A DNA stretch of 35,338 nt from Tardiphaga sp. GTDB taxonomy: Bacteria; Pseudomonadota; Alphaproteobacteria; Rhizobiales; Xanthobacteraceae. The stretch spans positions 1 to 35,338 of the forward strand of contig JACMOT010000457.1 in the NCBI GenBank assembly GCA_014377915.1, written 5' to 3'. Below the pieces are notes generated by a model that saw only the letters and a list, made by a program, of their open reading frames with translations, did no database searches and had not been told where the DNA came from. Shown piece by piece: positions 16,073 through 24,589 of this stretch (within the stretch, counting starts at the first letter, position 1; the number at the start of each line of letters is the position of its first letter). The translations under genes and the position numbers were made by a program.

Positions 16073-17064
16073 GGCGCCGTTTCCAGTTTGGACTTGGCCA
16101 CCCCGCGCAACGCCGAGGCCACCTTGGTGCGGCGTTCGGCCAGAAAGCGATCGAGAATGCCGAGAATGCCAGTGGGCGAATAGATCAGCAGCACGATCAC
16201 GGCGACCGCGTAAATCATCAGGTAGTAGCCTTGGGTAAAACGCAGCCACTCCGGCAGCAGCACCGCGATCATGGCGCCCAGGAAGGGGCCGAAGAAGAAG
16301 CCGGCGCCGCCGACGATTACCATCATCAGCAGGTCCAGCGACAGCGCGAGGCTGAACGGCACCGGATCGACATATTGCGTCAGCGGCGCATATAGCGTGC
16401 CGGCGACGCCGCCGAGCGCGGAGCCGATCGCAAAGGCCATCAGCGTGTAGCGGCGGGTGTCGATGCCGAGCGACAGCGCGCGGATCGGATTTTCGCGCAG
16501 CGCCACGAAAGCGCGGCCCCAGGGCGAGCGGATCAGCCACCACACCGCCAGCGAGACCAGGCCAAGCGAACCGAGGCAGAGATAATAGAACGGCAGCGGC
16601 CGCCGCGTCGGAAAGCCGAAGATCTCTGGTCGCGGGATGTTGCTGATGCCGTAGATCCCCTTGGTCAGCCAGTCCTCGTTACGGAACACGAGGAAGGCCA
16701 GCGTCGAGAACGCCAGTGTGACGAAGGCGAGATAATGATGCTGCACCCGCAGCGCCGGATAGCCCAGGATCCAGCCGACCGCGAAGCACAGCACGATGGC
16801 CACTCCGAGGGCTGCGATCAGCGGCAGCCCGTTGGAGGTCATGATGGCGGAGGCATAGGCGCCGATGCCGACAAAAGCACCCTGCGCCAGCGATACCTGC
16901 CCGGCATAGCCCAGCGTCAAATTAAGGCCCATCGCGGCAATCGTCATCACCGCCCACTGGCTCAGGATGAACAGGCCGTAGCGATTGAAATTCATTGGCA
17001 CCAGGATCAGCGCGGCAATCGCAACAATGCCGAAGCCGATCTGCCAGTATTTTGCCGCGGTCAT
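16069..17064 (-). CDS. livM: Branched-chain-type ABC transporter permease LivM homologue
   Basis: A 331-residue inner-membrane permease with about eight to nine hydrophobic segments. The LivM signature region LNLTLGYAGQVSLAQGAFVGIGAYA is near residues 48-72 and the EAA-like coupling loop ALRENPIRALSLGIDTRRYTLMAFAIGS follows around 195-220. The C-terminal tail after about 305 is cytoplasmic and basic. It overlaps livH at the start and livG at the stop, both by four bases (ATGA), so the four membrane/ATPase genes form one coupled unit. Confidence 0.88.
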   Translation of the reverse strand: MTAAKYWQIGFGIVAIAALILVPMNFNRYGLFILSQWAVMTIAAMGLNLTLGYAGQVSLAQGAFVGIGAYASAIMTSNGLPLIAALGVAIVLCFAVGWILGYPALRVQHHYLAFVTLAFSTLAFLVFRNEDWLTKGIYGISNIPRPEIFGFPTRRPLPFYYLCLGSLGLVSLAVWWLIRSPWGRAFVALRENPIRALSLGIDTRRYTLMAFAIGSALGGVAGTLYAPLTQYVDPVPFSLALSLDLLMMVIVGGAGFFFGPFLGAMIAVLLPEWLRFTQGYYLMIYAVAVIVLLIYSPTGILGILDRFLAERRTKVASALRGVAKSKLETAP

Positions 17065-17936
17065 ACGGTGCGCTCCTCGGGTCGGCCCAACATGCCCTGT
17101 GGCCGAAACAGGATGATCGCGATCAGCAGGATCAGCGGAACGGCGGCGCGGTACTGGGTCGAGACGTAAGCGGCGGCGAGATTGTCGACCACGCCGATCA
17201 ACAGACCGCCGGCGATCGCGCCGCGAACCTGATTGAAGCCGCCGACAATCGCCGCGATGAAGGCGGCCTGGCCCAGCACCTCGCCGCTGGAGAATTTGGC
17301 CAGATAGATCGGCGTGATCAGTACCGAGGCCAATGCCACCAGAAACGCATTGATCAGGAAGGTCAGCAGGATCATGCGTTCGACCGGAACGCCGATGATC
17401 CGCGCTACCGTCGGGTTCTGCGCCGCGGCCTGCATCTGGTGGCCGATCGAGGTACGATTCAGCAGCGCGGTGAGGCCAACGACGGCAAGGATGGCGAGCG
17501 CCAATACGCCGACGCTTTGCAGTGCCACCGCGCGACCAAAGATCGAGATGTCGCCGGTCGGGATGATCGAGGGAAATGGCGAGGCCTCGGCGCTCCAGAA
17601 CTGTTTGACCGCCTCCTTCAAGCCGATCGCCAGCGCCATGGTCGCGATCGCCAGCGGCAGCACACCATGGCGCAGCATCGGATCGACCAGCAGCATCTTG
17701 AAGCCGAGGCCGAGCAGCAGCATCGACAGCAGGATGCCGATGATGATCGCCAGCCAGAACGGCGCGCCGGCCTGCATCGCCGCCAGCATCAGGAACGCTG
17801 GCAGCATGACAAATTCACCCTGCGCAAAGTTGATGGTTTGCGAGGTCTGCCACAGCAGCGTGAAGCCGACCGCGACGATGGCATAGATGGCCCCGGTGGC
17901 GAGGCCGGCCACGAGAAGGTCGAGCAGGTTGGACAT
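17061..17936 (-). CDS. livH: Branched-chain-type ABC transporter permease LivH homologue
   Basis: A 291-residue inner-membrane permease. The LivH hallmark GAIYAIVAVGFTLLWQTSQTINFAQGEFVML is at about 13-43, and TSIGHQMQAAAQNPTVARIIGV near 180-200 is the cytoplasmic coupling loop. The start at 17936 is chosen because GGAG lies seven bases upstream and the LivH family begins right at this point; the frame opening at 18071 lies in a palindromic repeat. A 151-base gap holding that repeat separates it from the binding-protein gene, whereas all downstream genes overlap. Confidence 0.88.
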   Translation of the reverse strand: MSNLLDLLVAGLATGAIYAIVAVGFTLLWQTSQTINFAQGEFVMLPAFLMLAAMQAGAPFWLAIIIGILLSMLLLGLGFKMLLVDPMLRHGVLPLAIATMALAIGLKEAVKQFWSAEASPFPSIIPTGDISIFGRAVALQSVGVLALAILAVVGLTALLNRTSIGHQMQAAAQNPTVARIIGVPVERMILLTFLINAFLVALASVLITPIYLAKFSSGEVLGQAAFIAAIVGGFNQVRGAIAGGLLIGVVDNLAAAYVSTQYRAAVPLILLIAIILFRPQGMLGRPEERTV

Positions 17937-17991
17937 AATGTCACTCCAAGTCCGCGCTATTGCGAACTGACAAGCCAGCAGCGCCGTCGTT

Positions 17992-18076
17992 ATTGCGAGG
18001 AGCCAAGCGACGCGGCAATCCAGAAGCCACAAGGAAAGACTGGATTGCTTCGTCCCAAGGGCGCCTCGCAATGACG
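17992..18076. repeat. Complete palindromic repeat between binding-protein gene and livH
   Basis: Two nested pairs of arms are visible: ATTGCGAGG (17992-18000) with CCTCGCAAT (18064-18072), and GCAATCCAG (18015-18023) with CTGGATTGC (18040-18048). The transcript would fold into a long two-part hairpin. The right half recurs at 10-44. Placed between the receptor gene and the permease genes of one operon, it could stabilise the upstream mRNA or end part of the transcripts. Confidence 0.75.
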
Positions 18077-18087
18077 GACGAGGGGCT

Positions 18088-19230
18088 TTAGTTGTTCAGC
18101 TTCGGCAGCACCGACTTGATGACCTGCTTGCCTTCGACAACTTCGGCCAGAAAACCCTGGCGGTCGATATCGCCATTGGCGTCGAAGGTCGCATCCATCA
18201 GGATGCCCGGCTCCTTGGCGACGGTAATGGTGAAGCCGTGCAAGGCATCGGCAAACCCCTTGGAGTCGACCTTGCCCATTTTCTCGGTGGTGGCCTTGAT
18301 CATGTAGATCGCGAGCCAACCCTTGAGCCCGTTGTGATCAGGCACGTAATTGTACTTTTTGACGAATTTCTCGCGAAACGCCTTGATCAACTCGACCGGC
18401 GCGTCGGTGGTGAGGCCGACATGGCCGCGTGCGCCATTGGCGGCGTCGCCGGCGAGCTCGATCACCTTCTGGCCGACCAGCGTGGTTTCGCCCATCAGCG
18501 GCACGGTCACGCCCTGGCGCTTCAGCTCCTTCAGAATGCGGGCGCTCTCTTCCTCATTGACATAGACGAAGACCGCGTCGGGCGCCGCCGCCTTGATCTT
18601 GCTGACGTCGGCGGCAAAGTCGGCCTGGCCGGCTTCGGTGGAGAGGTCAGCGGCGACCTTGATGTTATACTTGGCAAATTCCTTGGTGATGGTGTCGCGG
18701 CCACCCTTGCCGAAATCATTGTTCACCCAGACGATCGCTACCGACTTGGCCTTTAACTCATCATTAATGTATTTGGCGACCTTCGGCATCGAGGATTGCT
18801 GGCCGAACGAGGTGCGGAACAGAAACTTGTTGCCGGCCTGCGTCAGCTCGGCGGCTTCGCCGCCCATGATCTGGGTGATGCCGGCCTCGGCGGCGAGCGG
18901 GGCGGTGACCTTGACCGAGCCGGAATAGCCGGGCCCGAGCAGGACATACGGCTCGGCATCGAGCGCCTTCTGCACCTGGGCGCGGGCGACACCAGGGTTC
19001 GACTGCGAGTCGGCATGGGTGACTTCGAGCTTGCGGCCGAGCACGCCGCCCTTGGCATTGATCTCCTCGATGGCGAGGTCGATGCCGTTCTTCCAGTTGG
19101 TCCCGACCGTGGCGCCGCCGCCGGACAGTTCAGCCACATTGGCCAGCTTGATCGGCGCGCCGGATTGCGCGAGCGCGCCGCCGGTCAGGATGGTCGCGAG
19201 CAGAGCGCTCGCCAAAAACACGGGCTTCAT
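18088..19230 (-). CDS. Branched-chain-type ABC transporter substrate-binding protein
   Basis: A 380-residue periplasmic binding protein of the LivJ/Peripla_BP_6 class with a signal peptide at 1-21 (cleavage after GGALA). The mature part begins with IKLANVAELSGGGATVGTNWKNGIDLAIEEINAKGGVLG, the typical first lobe. GPGYSGSVKVTAPLAAEAGI is the ligand-contact segment near 97-116. GGGAGGA lies six bases before the ATG. It follows aroE by 59 bases and precedes livH. Homologues of this class bind amino acids, amides, urea or aromatic acids, so the class alone does not tell the ligand. Flanking by aroE and quiC argues for quinate, shikimate or 3-dehydroshikimate. Confidence 0.87.
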   Translation of the reverse strand: MKPVFLASALLATILTGGALAQSGAPIKLANVAELSGGGATVGTNWKNGIDLAIEEINAKGGVLGRKLEVTHADSQSNPGVARAQVQKALDAEPYVLLGPGYSGSVKVTAPLAAEAGITQIMGGEAAELTQAGNKFLFRTSFGQQSSMPKVAKYINDELKAKSVAIVWVNNDFGKGGRDTITKEFAKYNIKVAADLSTEAGQADFAADVSKIKAAAPDAVFVYVNEEESARILKELKRQGVTVPLMGETTLVGQKVIELAGDAANGARGHVGLTTDAPVELIKAFREKFVKKYNYVPDHNGLKGWLAIYMIKATTEKMGKVDSKGFADALHGFTITVAKEPGILMDATFDANGDIDRQGFLAEVVEGKQVIKSVLPKLNN

Positions 19231-19289
19231 GGAGTCCTCCCTTGGTTGAATTCGGTTCGTTGACCGCGGCCTTGTAGTCGGCGGCGTTG

Positions 19290-20180
19290 TCAGGCTGCGT
19301 TAGAAGTGGCGTACCTTTTGACCATGATGGCGTCGAATGCAATTCCCATTTCGATAGTGGATGGCGCAAGGTCGGTAAACAGCTCGAAGGCGTCGGCGGC
19401 CTGATAGATCGCCAGATCGCGCCCGGTCAATACCCTGGCGCCCCTGGCCTTGGCGGCGTTGAGTAGCGGCGTCCACAGCGGCGAATAGACGGCGTCAGCG
19501 ACCCACAGGTCAGCCCGCAGCAGCGCCTCCGGCACCGGCGTGCCCGTGTTCGGCAGCATCCCGATCGGCGTGCCGTTGACCAGCCCGACGGCGCCGGCCA
19601 GGGCGTCCTCGACGCTATCGGCGATCCGGACCGCCCGCTTGTGCCGCAGTTGCGACGCCAGCCGCTTGGCCTTGTCGCGGTCGGTATCAAAAATCCGGAT
19701 ATCGGTGACGCCGAGCTCGGCCAGCGCAAAGGCGATGGCCTTGCCGACGCCGCCGGTGCCAATCACGGCGACGGCGCCATGCTGTGACTCTTCAACAAGC
19801 TGGCCAACGGCGCGGGCAAAGCCGGATGTATCGGTGTTGTAGCCGGTCAGGCGGCCGTCACGCGCCACGACCGTGTTGACAGCGCCGATCGCCCGGGCTC
19901 CGGGCGACAGGTCGTCGAGCAGGTCGAGCACGGCTTCCTTGTAGGGAAAGGTGACGTTGATGCCGGCAAAGCCGAGATATCGGACACCGTCCAGCAGACG
20001 TTTCAATTCGTCGCGGTCGGCGCCGGCCACTTCGATGAGCTGGTAGTGGCAGCGCGCGCCCAGCGCGTCCGCTGCTCGCTCATGCATCGCTGGCGACGCG
20101 GAATGGGCGATCGGCGCGCCGAGCAGGCCGGTGAGAAAACGGCGGCCGGTGGCGGGAAGCCGGGGGACGGTTGCGTTCAT
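19290..20180 (-). CDS. aroE: Shikimate/quinate dehydrogenase (AroE family, NAD-type)
   Basis: A 296-residue dehydrogenase interconverting shikimate and 3-dehydroshikimate (or quinate and 3-dehydroquinate). Substrate-binding S27 and S29 lie in PIAHSASPAMHE, catalytic K81 in NVTFPYKEA and D117 in GYNTDTSGF. The nucleotide loop GTGGVG is at 141-146. After the second strand the residue is Asp (D165, IFDTDRDKA), where biosynthetic NADP-dependent AroE has the Asn-Arg-Thr type motif; this favours NAD, as in the catabolic quinate/shikimate dehydrogenase of Corynebacterium. Ser at 29, rather than Thr, leans toward shikimate. Position at the head of the liv-quiC operon and just after a LysR gene supports a catabolic role, with the biosynthetic aroE expected elsewhere. 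The Shine-Dalgarno sequence is weak. Confidence 0.87.
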   Translation of the reverse strand: MNATVPRLPATGRRFLTGLLGAPIAHSASPAMHERAADALGARCHYQLIEVAGADRDELKRLLDGVRYLGFAGINVTFPYKEAVLDLLDDLSPGARAIGAVNTVVARDGRLTGYNTDTSGFARAVGQLVEESQHGAVAVIGTGGVGKAIAFALAELGVTDIRIFDTDRDKAKRLASQLRHKRAVRIADSVEDALAGAVGLVNGTPIGMLPNTGTPVPEALLRADLWVADAVYSPLWTPLLNAAKARGARVLTGRDLAIYQAADAFELFTDLAPSTIEMGIAFDAIMVKRYATSNAA

Positions 20181-20282
20181 TATTCGATGGTCACTGTCAT
20201 TTTGCTTGCAAAGTCATCTGCAGGCGCGCTTCAGGATAGCCGGACGGGAGGTGAACACAATTACCCTGTTATGCGTTAAACC

Positions 20283-20295
20283 TAACATTATGTTA
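20283..20295. promoter_or_regulatory. Perfect T-N11-A palindrome, candidate LysR operator
   Basis: TAACATTATGTTA is a perfect palindrome with 6-base arms around one T, in the T-N11-A format used by LysR-type regulators. It overlaps the stop codon of the LysR gene (20288-20290) and lies about 103 bases upstream of the aroE start. The adjoining TTATGCGTTAAAC (20269-20281) is a degenerate second half-site candidate. This AT-rich patch in GC-rich DNA also probably contains the operon promoter, but I cannot place -35/-10 boxes with confidence. Confidence 0.55.
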
Positions 20296-21241
20296 TTCTC
20301 TTTCGGGCGCGCGTCTCCGGCTTTTTGGCCGCTGCCAAGCCAACGGCCCGCATTTCCGCGCGCAGGCATTCGATGAAGTGCTCGATATGCAGCGACAGCG
20401 GCGCGCCGCGCTTCACGGCGATGTAGGTGTCGAATCGGGTTGGCTCGACGATCGGCACCGCGACAACGCCGGGGTAGCCGCCATGCGCCACGGTGAATTG
20501 ATCGATCACCGCGATGCCCAGCCCCGCCTTCACGAGGGCGCAGACCGTGGTGCCGAACCGCGCCCGGATGGTGATGTCGTAATTCAGTTTATAGCGCGCG
20601 AAGATCTCGGCCATGATCCGCCCATAGGGATCGTTGGGGTCGATGCCGATCAGCGGATAGCGGATGATCTCCTTGGCGGAGACCTGCTTGCGGTCCGCCA
20701 GCTCATGGCCTTCCGGCACGACGCAGAACAGCTCGCCCGAGGCGAGCGGCAAAAAGTCGAGTCCGGTATGTTCGAGCCGGTAACTCATGGCGACGCAATC
20801 GCCGCGACCGAGCAGCAGATAATCAATCGCTTCTTCGAGCTTGAGAATGTTGATGTCGATGCGCAGCTCGGGATAGCGCCGCCGCACCTGCTCGATCGCG
20901 CGCGGCACCATCACTTGCGAAATGCTCGGCACCGAGCCGATGCGTAATTCCGACAGCGCTCCGCGGCCGATCTTGGAAATGATCTCGGTGAGGTCGTCGA
21001 CCTTTTTGTACACGCCGTTGATCTGCTCGAAAATGCTCTGTGCTTCCGAGGTTGGAAAATAGCGGCCGTTCTGGCGCTGGAAGAAGCGGATGCCCAGCGA
21101 CTTCTCGGTGTATTTGACCAGGCGGCTGATACCCGGCGCGGACACATTGAGCAGCTTCGCCGCGCCGCCAATGGTGCCAGTCACCATCACGGCGCGGATC
21201 ACCTCGACCTGACGCAACGTCATCATCTTGAATTGTCCCAC
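20288..21241 (-). CDS. LysR family transcriptional regulator
   Basis: A 317-residue LysR-type regulator. The winged helix-turn-helix is at about 8-65 (LRQVEVIRAVMVTGTIGGAAKLLNVS, then PGISRLVKYTEKSLGIRFFQR), followed by the co-inducer domain with the RIGSVPSISQVMVPRAIEQVRRRYP start. It ends in a basic tail (KKPETRARKR). It reads in the same direction as aroE-liv-quiC with only 107 bases between, rather than divergently as is more usual. The likely inducer is a pathway intermediate such as dehydroshikimate, quinate or protocatechuate; this is inference. The start at 21241 could be moved to the ATG five codons downstream (MMTLRQ). Confidence 0.87.
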   Translation of the reverse strand: MGQFKMMTLRQVEVIRAVMVTGTIGGAAKLLNVSAPGISRLVKYTEKSLGIRFFQRQNGRYFPTSEAQSIFEQINGVYKKVDDLTEIISKIGRGALSELRIGSVPSISQVMVPRAIEQVRRRYPELRIDINILKLEEAIDYLLLGRGDCVAMSYRLEHTGLDFLPLASGELFCVVPEGHELADRKQVSAKEIIRYPLIGIDPNDPYGRIMAEIFARYKLNYDITIRARFGTTVCALVKAGLGIAVIDQFTVAHGGYPGVVAVPIVEPTRFDTYIAVKRGAPLSLHIEHFIECLRAEMRAVGLAAAKKPETRARKRIT

Positions 21242-21411
21242 TTCCGCCGGCGTTCGATCTGCCGGCCATTCACTGTAACAGATCGCGCCAGTTGGTCGCG
21301 CCGAGTTTGGGGATCAGCTGCTTGTGCGGCACCCGCAAAATTTGCTACTGCTGCCGCGGCAATCGGGCGGCCGGCGGCGGGTCGCTGGCATCCCTGCCGG
21401 AAAGCCATTTA

Positions 21412-22377
21412 GTGAAATCTGATCAGAACAGTGTCCCACGTATCATCGGCGATATCGGGGGAACCAATGCCCGTTTTGCAGTGGCGCAGAACGGCGCCTA
21501 TGGCGAGTTGGCGCATATGCCGGTCGCTCGATATGCGTCGTTGGGCGAGGCGCTGGCCGACTACGTTGCCAAACTTCCGTCGGGACTGAGGCCGCAGCAG
21601 GGCGCCTTCGCCGTGGCAGGCCCGGTGTTCGGCGACGATGTGGCGCTCACCAATCTGGACTGGTCGTTCTCGATCGCCGAGATGAAGCGGAACCTGGGCT
21701 TTTCATCGCTCCTCGTCGTCAATGATTTTGCGGCCACGGCGATGTCGGTGCCGTATCTGCCGAAGCAGGACTGTTTCCGGATCGGCCCGTCCTGCCCGCA
21801 AGTGACGGGGCCGGTCGGCGTGATCGGGCCGGGCACGGGGCTCGGCGTGGGATCGCTGGTGCCGCATCGGTCTGGCCGGCTGCTGCTGCCGGGGGAAGGC
21901 GGTCACGTGACATTGCCGGCCGTGACGGCGGAAGAGGACCGGATCATCGCCGTGCTGCGCAAACGCTGGCCGCACGTCTCGGCGGAGCGCGCGCTGTGCG
22001 GCGCCGGGCTGGTCAATCTCTACGAGGCGCTGTGTGAGATCGAGGGCAGGACCGCCGAGTCGCTGTCGCCCGCGGATGTGACAGGGCGCGCGATGGATGG
22101 CGGCGATGCGACCTGCGTGGCCGCCTTCGCGCATTTCTGCGCGATGCTGGGCACCGTGGCCGGCAATCTGGCGCTGACGCTCGGCGCCACCGGCGGCATC
22201 TACATTGCCGGCGGCATCCTGCTGCGCTTCAAGGAAGCCTTCGCGTCGTCGGCGTTTCGCGAGCGGTTCGAAGCCAAGGGCCGCTTCGAGGAATTCCTGA
22301 GCAAAGTCCCGACTTTTCTCGTACTGGAAGAATCACCCGCGCTGCTCGGCCTGGCCAACGTGCCGCTGGACGACTGA
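21412..22377 (+). CDS. glk: Glucokinase
   Basis: A 321-residue glucokinase of the bacterial Glk family, phosphorylating glucose with ATP. The phosphate-binding IIGDIGGTNARFAV is at 11-24, the sugar-binding and catalytic VVNDFAATA at 102-110 (D105) and LPGEGGHVTLP with E161 and H164 contacts glucose. GPGTGLGVG at 138-146 is the second phosphate motif. The start is taken as GTG at 21412 with GGAAAG eight bases upstream; this gives exactly the length of E. coli Glk. A longer frame from TTG at 21292 has an N-terminus unlike the family. It runs divergently from the LysR gene, and its end is 21 bases from the end of the convergent molybdoenzyme gene. Confidence 0.9.
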   Translation: MKSDQNSVPRIIGDIGGTNARFAVAQNGAYGELAHMPVARYASLGEALADYVAKLPSGLRPQQGAFAVAGPVFGDDVALTNLDWSFSIAEMKRNLGFSSLLVVNDFAATAMSVPYLPKQDCFRIGPSCPQVTGPVGVIGPGTGLGVGSLVPHRSGRLLLPGEGGHVTLPAVTAEEDRIIAVLRKRWPHVSAERALCGAGLVNLYEALCEIEGRTAESLSPADVTGRAMDGGDATCVAAFAHFCAMLGTVAGNLALTLGATGGIYIAGGILLRFKEAFASSAFRERFEAKGRFEEFLSKVPTFLVLEESPALLGLANVPLDD

Positions 22378-22398
22378 GCTGGTTTCGCAGCCGGTGGC

Positions 22399-24492
22399 TC
22401 AGACGGAAACCTTCTTCACCCACACCTTGTTGTCGTGGAACGCCGCTCCGCCATAGGGCGCTACGGCGTCGCCTGACGTCAGCATGTTGATGCCGCGGCC
22501 GCCGATATGCGACTTGTTGGCGTGCACCGATTCCGCGATCAGCACGCCGCGCCGCAGGCCAGGGAAGATCCGCGCGGTCAGCGTCGTCTCGCCGCGCACA
22601 TTGCCGAGCGTTACCGCATCACCATCAAGGATCGACAGTCGCGCCGCGTCTTCGGGGTGCATCATCACGCTCGGCGCGCCCTCGCGGGTCTTCGACGACG
22701 GCGTCTCGTTGAAGCTGGAATTGAGAAAGCTGCGCGACGGGCTGGTGGCGAGGCGAAACGGATGTGCGTCGTCGGCCTGTTCGATCACCGCCCAATGGTC
22801 AGGGAATGACGGCATGGCGTCCCAGGTGCCCATCAGCCCGGCATTGGGCATCGGCACCTGCGACCAGTCGGCCTTGAAATGGAACTTGCCGTCGGCGTGT
22901 CCGAAGCCGTCGAGGTAGTGCGAGGTGCGGAAATCCGGCTGGATATCGCGCCACAATTCGGCCTCAAGAGCCTGGATTTCGCCGCGGCCGCTCGTCCGCA
23001 AAGTTTCGTCGATGATCTCGCGCGGCGTCATGGCGAAGGCGCGATGTTCGGCTCCGAGCCGCTCGGCCAGGCCCTGCAGTACCTCGTGGTTGGAGCGGCA
23101 CTCGCCGGGCGCGTCGATCAGTTTGGCGCCGACCGAAATATGCTGATGGCCGCCGCCGTAGTACAAGTCGTCATGCTCCATGAACATCGTCGCCGGCAAC
23201 ACGATGTCGGCCATCTGCGCCGTCTCGGTCATGAACTGCTCATGCACCGCGACGAACAGGTCGTCGCGTGCGAAGCCGGCCCGGACCAGCGCCTGCTCCG
23301 GCGCCACCGTCATCGGGTTGGTGTTCTGGATCAGCATCGCCTTCACCGGCGGCCCGTGGTGCAACGCCTCGGCATCGCCGGTCAGCACCCGGCCGATCTT
23401 TGATTGATCGAGCCGACGCGTGGCGGGATCAATGACGTCGAGGCCCTCAATTAGCGTCTTGTCGAACTTCCACAGCGCGGCGTTGTTGTAGAAGGCGCCG
23501 CCGCCTTCAACCTGCCAGGCGCCGGTCACCGCGGGAATGCACAACGCAGCGTGCATCTGCGTCGCGCCGTTACGGCTGCGGGTAAAACCATAGCCAAGCC
23601 GGAAGAACGAGCGCTTGGTCTCGCCGACCAGTTTCGCAAATGCCTTGATCTCCGCTACCGCCACGCCACAGATCGCGGACGCCCATTCCGGCGTGCGACT
23701 GGCGAGATGAGCTTCCAGTTCGGGCGAGGCGTCGGTGTACTTTGCAAGATACTCGAGATCGGCGAAGCCGTCGCGAAACAGCACATGCATGACGCCGGCG
23801 GCAAAGGCGCCATCGGTGCCCGGCCGCAGCAGGATCTTGACGTCCGCCTGCTTCATGGTGTCGTTGTCGTAGATGTCGACGACCGCGAGCTTCGCGCCGC
23901 GTTCCTTGCGGGCGCGGGCCACATGGGTCATCACATTGACCTGGGTATTGACCGGATTGGTACCCCAGACCACGATCAGATCGGATTTCGCCATCTCGCG
24001 CGGATCGACGCCGGCGACCTTGCCGGTGCCGGCGGTGTAGCCGGCCCAAGCGATGGTCGAGCAGATCGTGCTGTAGAAGCGCGAATATTTTTTCACATGG
24101 GCGAGGCGGTTGAGCCCGTCGCGCATCACCAGTCCCATCGTGCCCGCATAGTAGTAGGGCCACACCGATTGCGCGCCGAAGTCGCGTTCGGCTTCGTCAA
24201 ATTTCTCGGCGATTTCGTCGAGCGCCTCGTCCCAGGAAATGCGCGCGAACTGCCCCGAGCCCTTTGGCCCAATGCGGCGCATTGGATGCATCAACCGATC
24301 GGGATGGTGGATGCGCTCGGCATAGCGCGCGACCTTGGCGCAGACCACGCCGGCCGTATAGCTTTGCTGCTTGGATCCGCGCACCCGACCGATGGTCGCG
24401 CCATTGATCACCTCGATGTCGAGGGCGCAGGCGGACGGGCAGTCATGCGGACAGGTCGAGTGCCTGATGTCGATCTTGGCCTGAATGTTCAT
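22399..24492 (-). CDS. Molybdopterin (bis-MGD) oxidoreductase with N-terminal [4Fe-4S] motif
   Basis: A 697-residue enzyme of the DMSO-reductase superfamily. The Fe-S motif is C14-x3-C18-x3-C22 with the fourth Cys at C51 (GVVCAKVARY). Molybdopterin-binding stretches include VWGTNPVNTQVNVMTH, QNTNPMTVAPEQ and the C-terminal dinucleotide-binding domain with MMHPEDAARLSILDGD. A Cys at about 144 (ICSTIAWAG) sits where the molybdenum ligand is expected, but I cannot settle Cys versus Ser ligation by eye. There is no Tat signal, so it is cytoplasmic, and no electron-transfer subunit adjoins. The substrate is unknown; related single-subunit enzymes include formate dehydrogenase-like and biotin-sulfoxide-reductase-like proteins. 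Confidence 0.85.
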   Translation of the reverse strand: MNIQAKIDIRHSTCPHDCPSACALDIEVINGATIGRVRGSKQQSYTAGVVCAKVARYAERIHHPDRLMHPMRRIGPKGSGQFARISWDEALDEIAEKFDEAERDFGAQSVWPYYYAGTMGLVMRDGLNRLAHVKKYSRFYSTICSTIAWAGYTAGTGKVAGVDPREMAKSDLIVVWGTNPVNTQVNVMTHVARARKERGAKLAVVDIYDNDTMKQADVKILLRPGTDGAFAAGVMHVLFRDGFADLEYLAKYTDASPELEAHLASRTPEWASAICGVAVAEIKAFAKLVGETKRSFFRLGYGFTRSRNGATQMHAALCIPAVTGAWQVEGGGAFYNNAALWKFDKTLIEGLDVIDPATRRLDQSKIGRVLTGDAEALHHGPPVKAMLIQNTNPMTVAPEQALVRAGFARDDLFVAVHEQFMTETAQMADIVLPATMFMEHDDLYYGGGHQHISVGAKLIDAPGECRSNHEVLQGLAERLGAEHRAFAMTPREIIDETLRTSGRGEIQALEAELWRDIQPDFRTSHYLDGFGHADGKFHFKADWSQVPMPNAGLMGTWDAMPSFPDHWAVIEQADDAHPFRLATSPSRSFLNSSFNETPSSKTREGAPSVMMHPEDAARLSILDGDAVTLGNVRGETTLTARIFPGLRRGVLIAESVHANKSHIGGRGINMLTSGDAVAPYGGAAFHDNKVWVKKVSV

Positions 24493-24589
24493 GCGGTGAA
24501 TCTAGCAGAGGGCAAGGCGGGCGAAAGCCGTGGTTTCGGGCATTCCGCCCGTCCATTGGGCAGAGCACAAGTCTGCCACGCCCACAAAA

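Noticed and set aside
21292..21411. N-terminal extension of glucokinase from a TTG at 21292
   Set aside because: The 40 extra residues have a Cys-rich, non-family composition; the GTG at 21412 gives the normal Glk length and a ribosome site.
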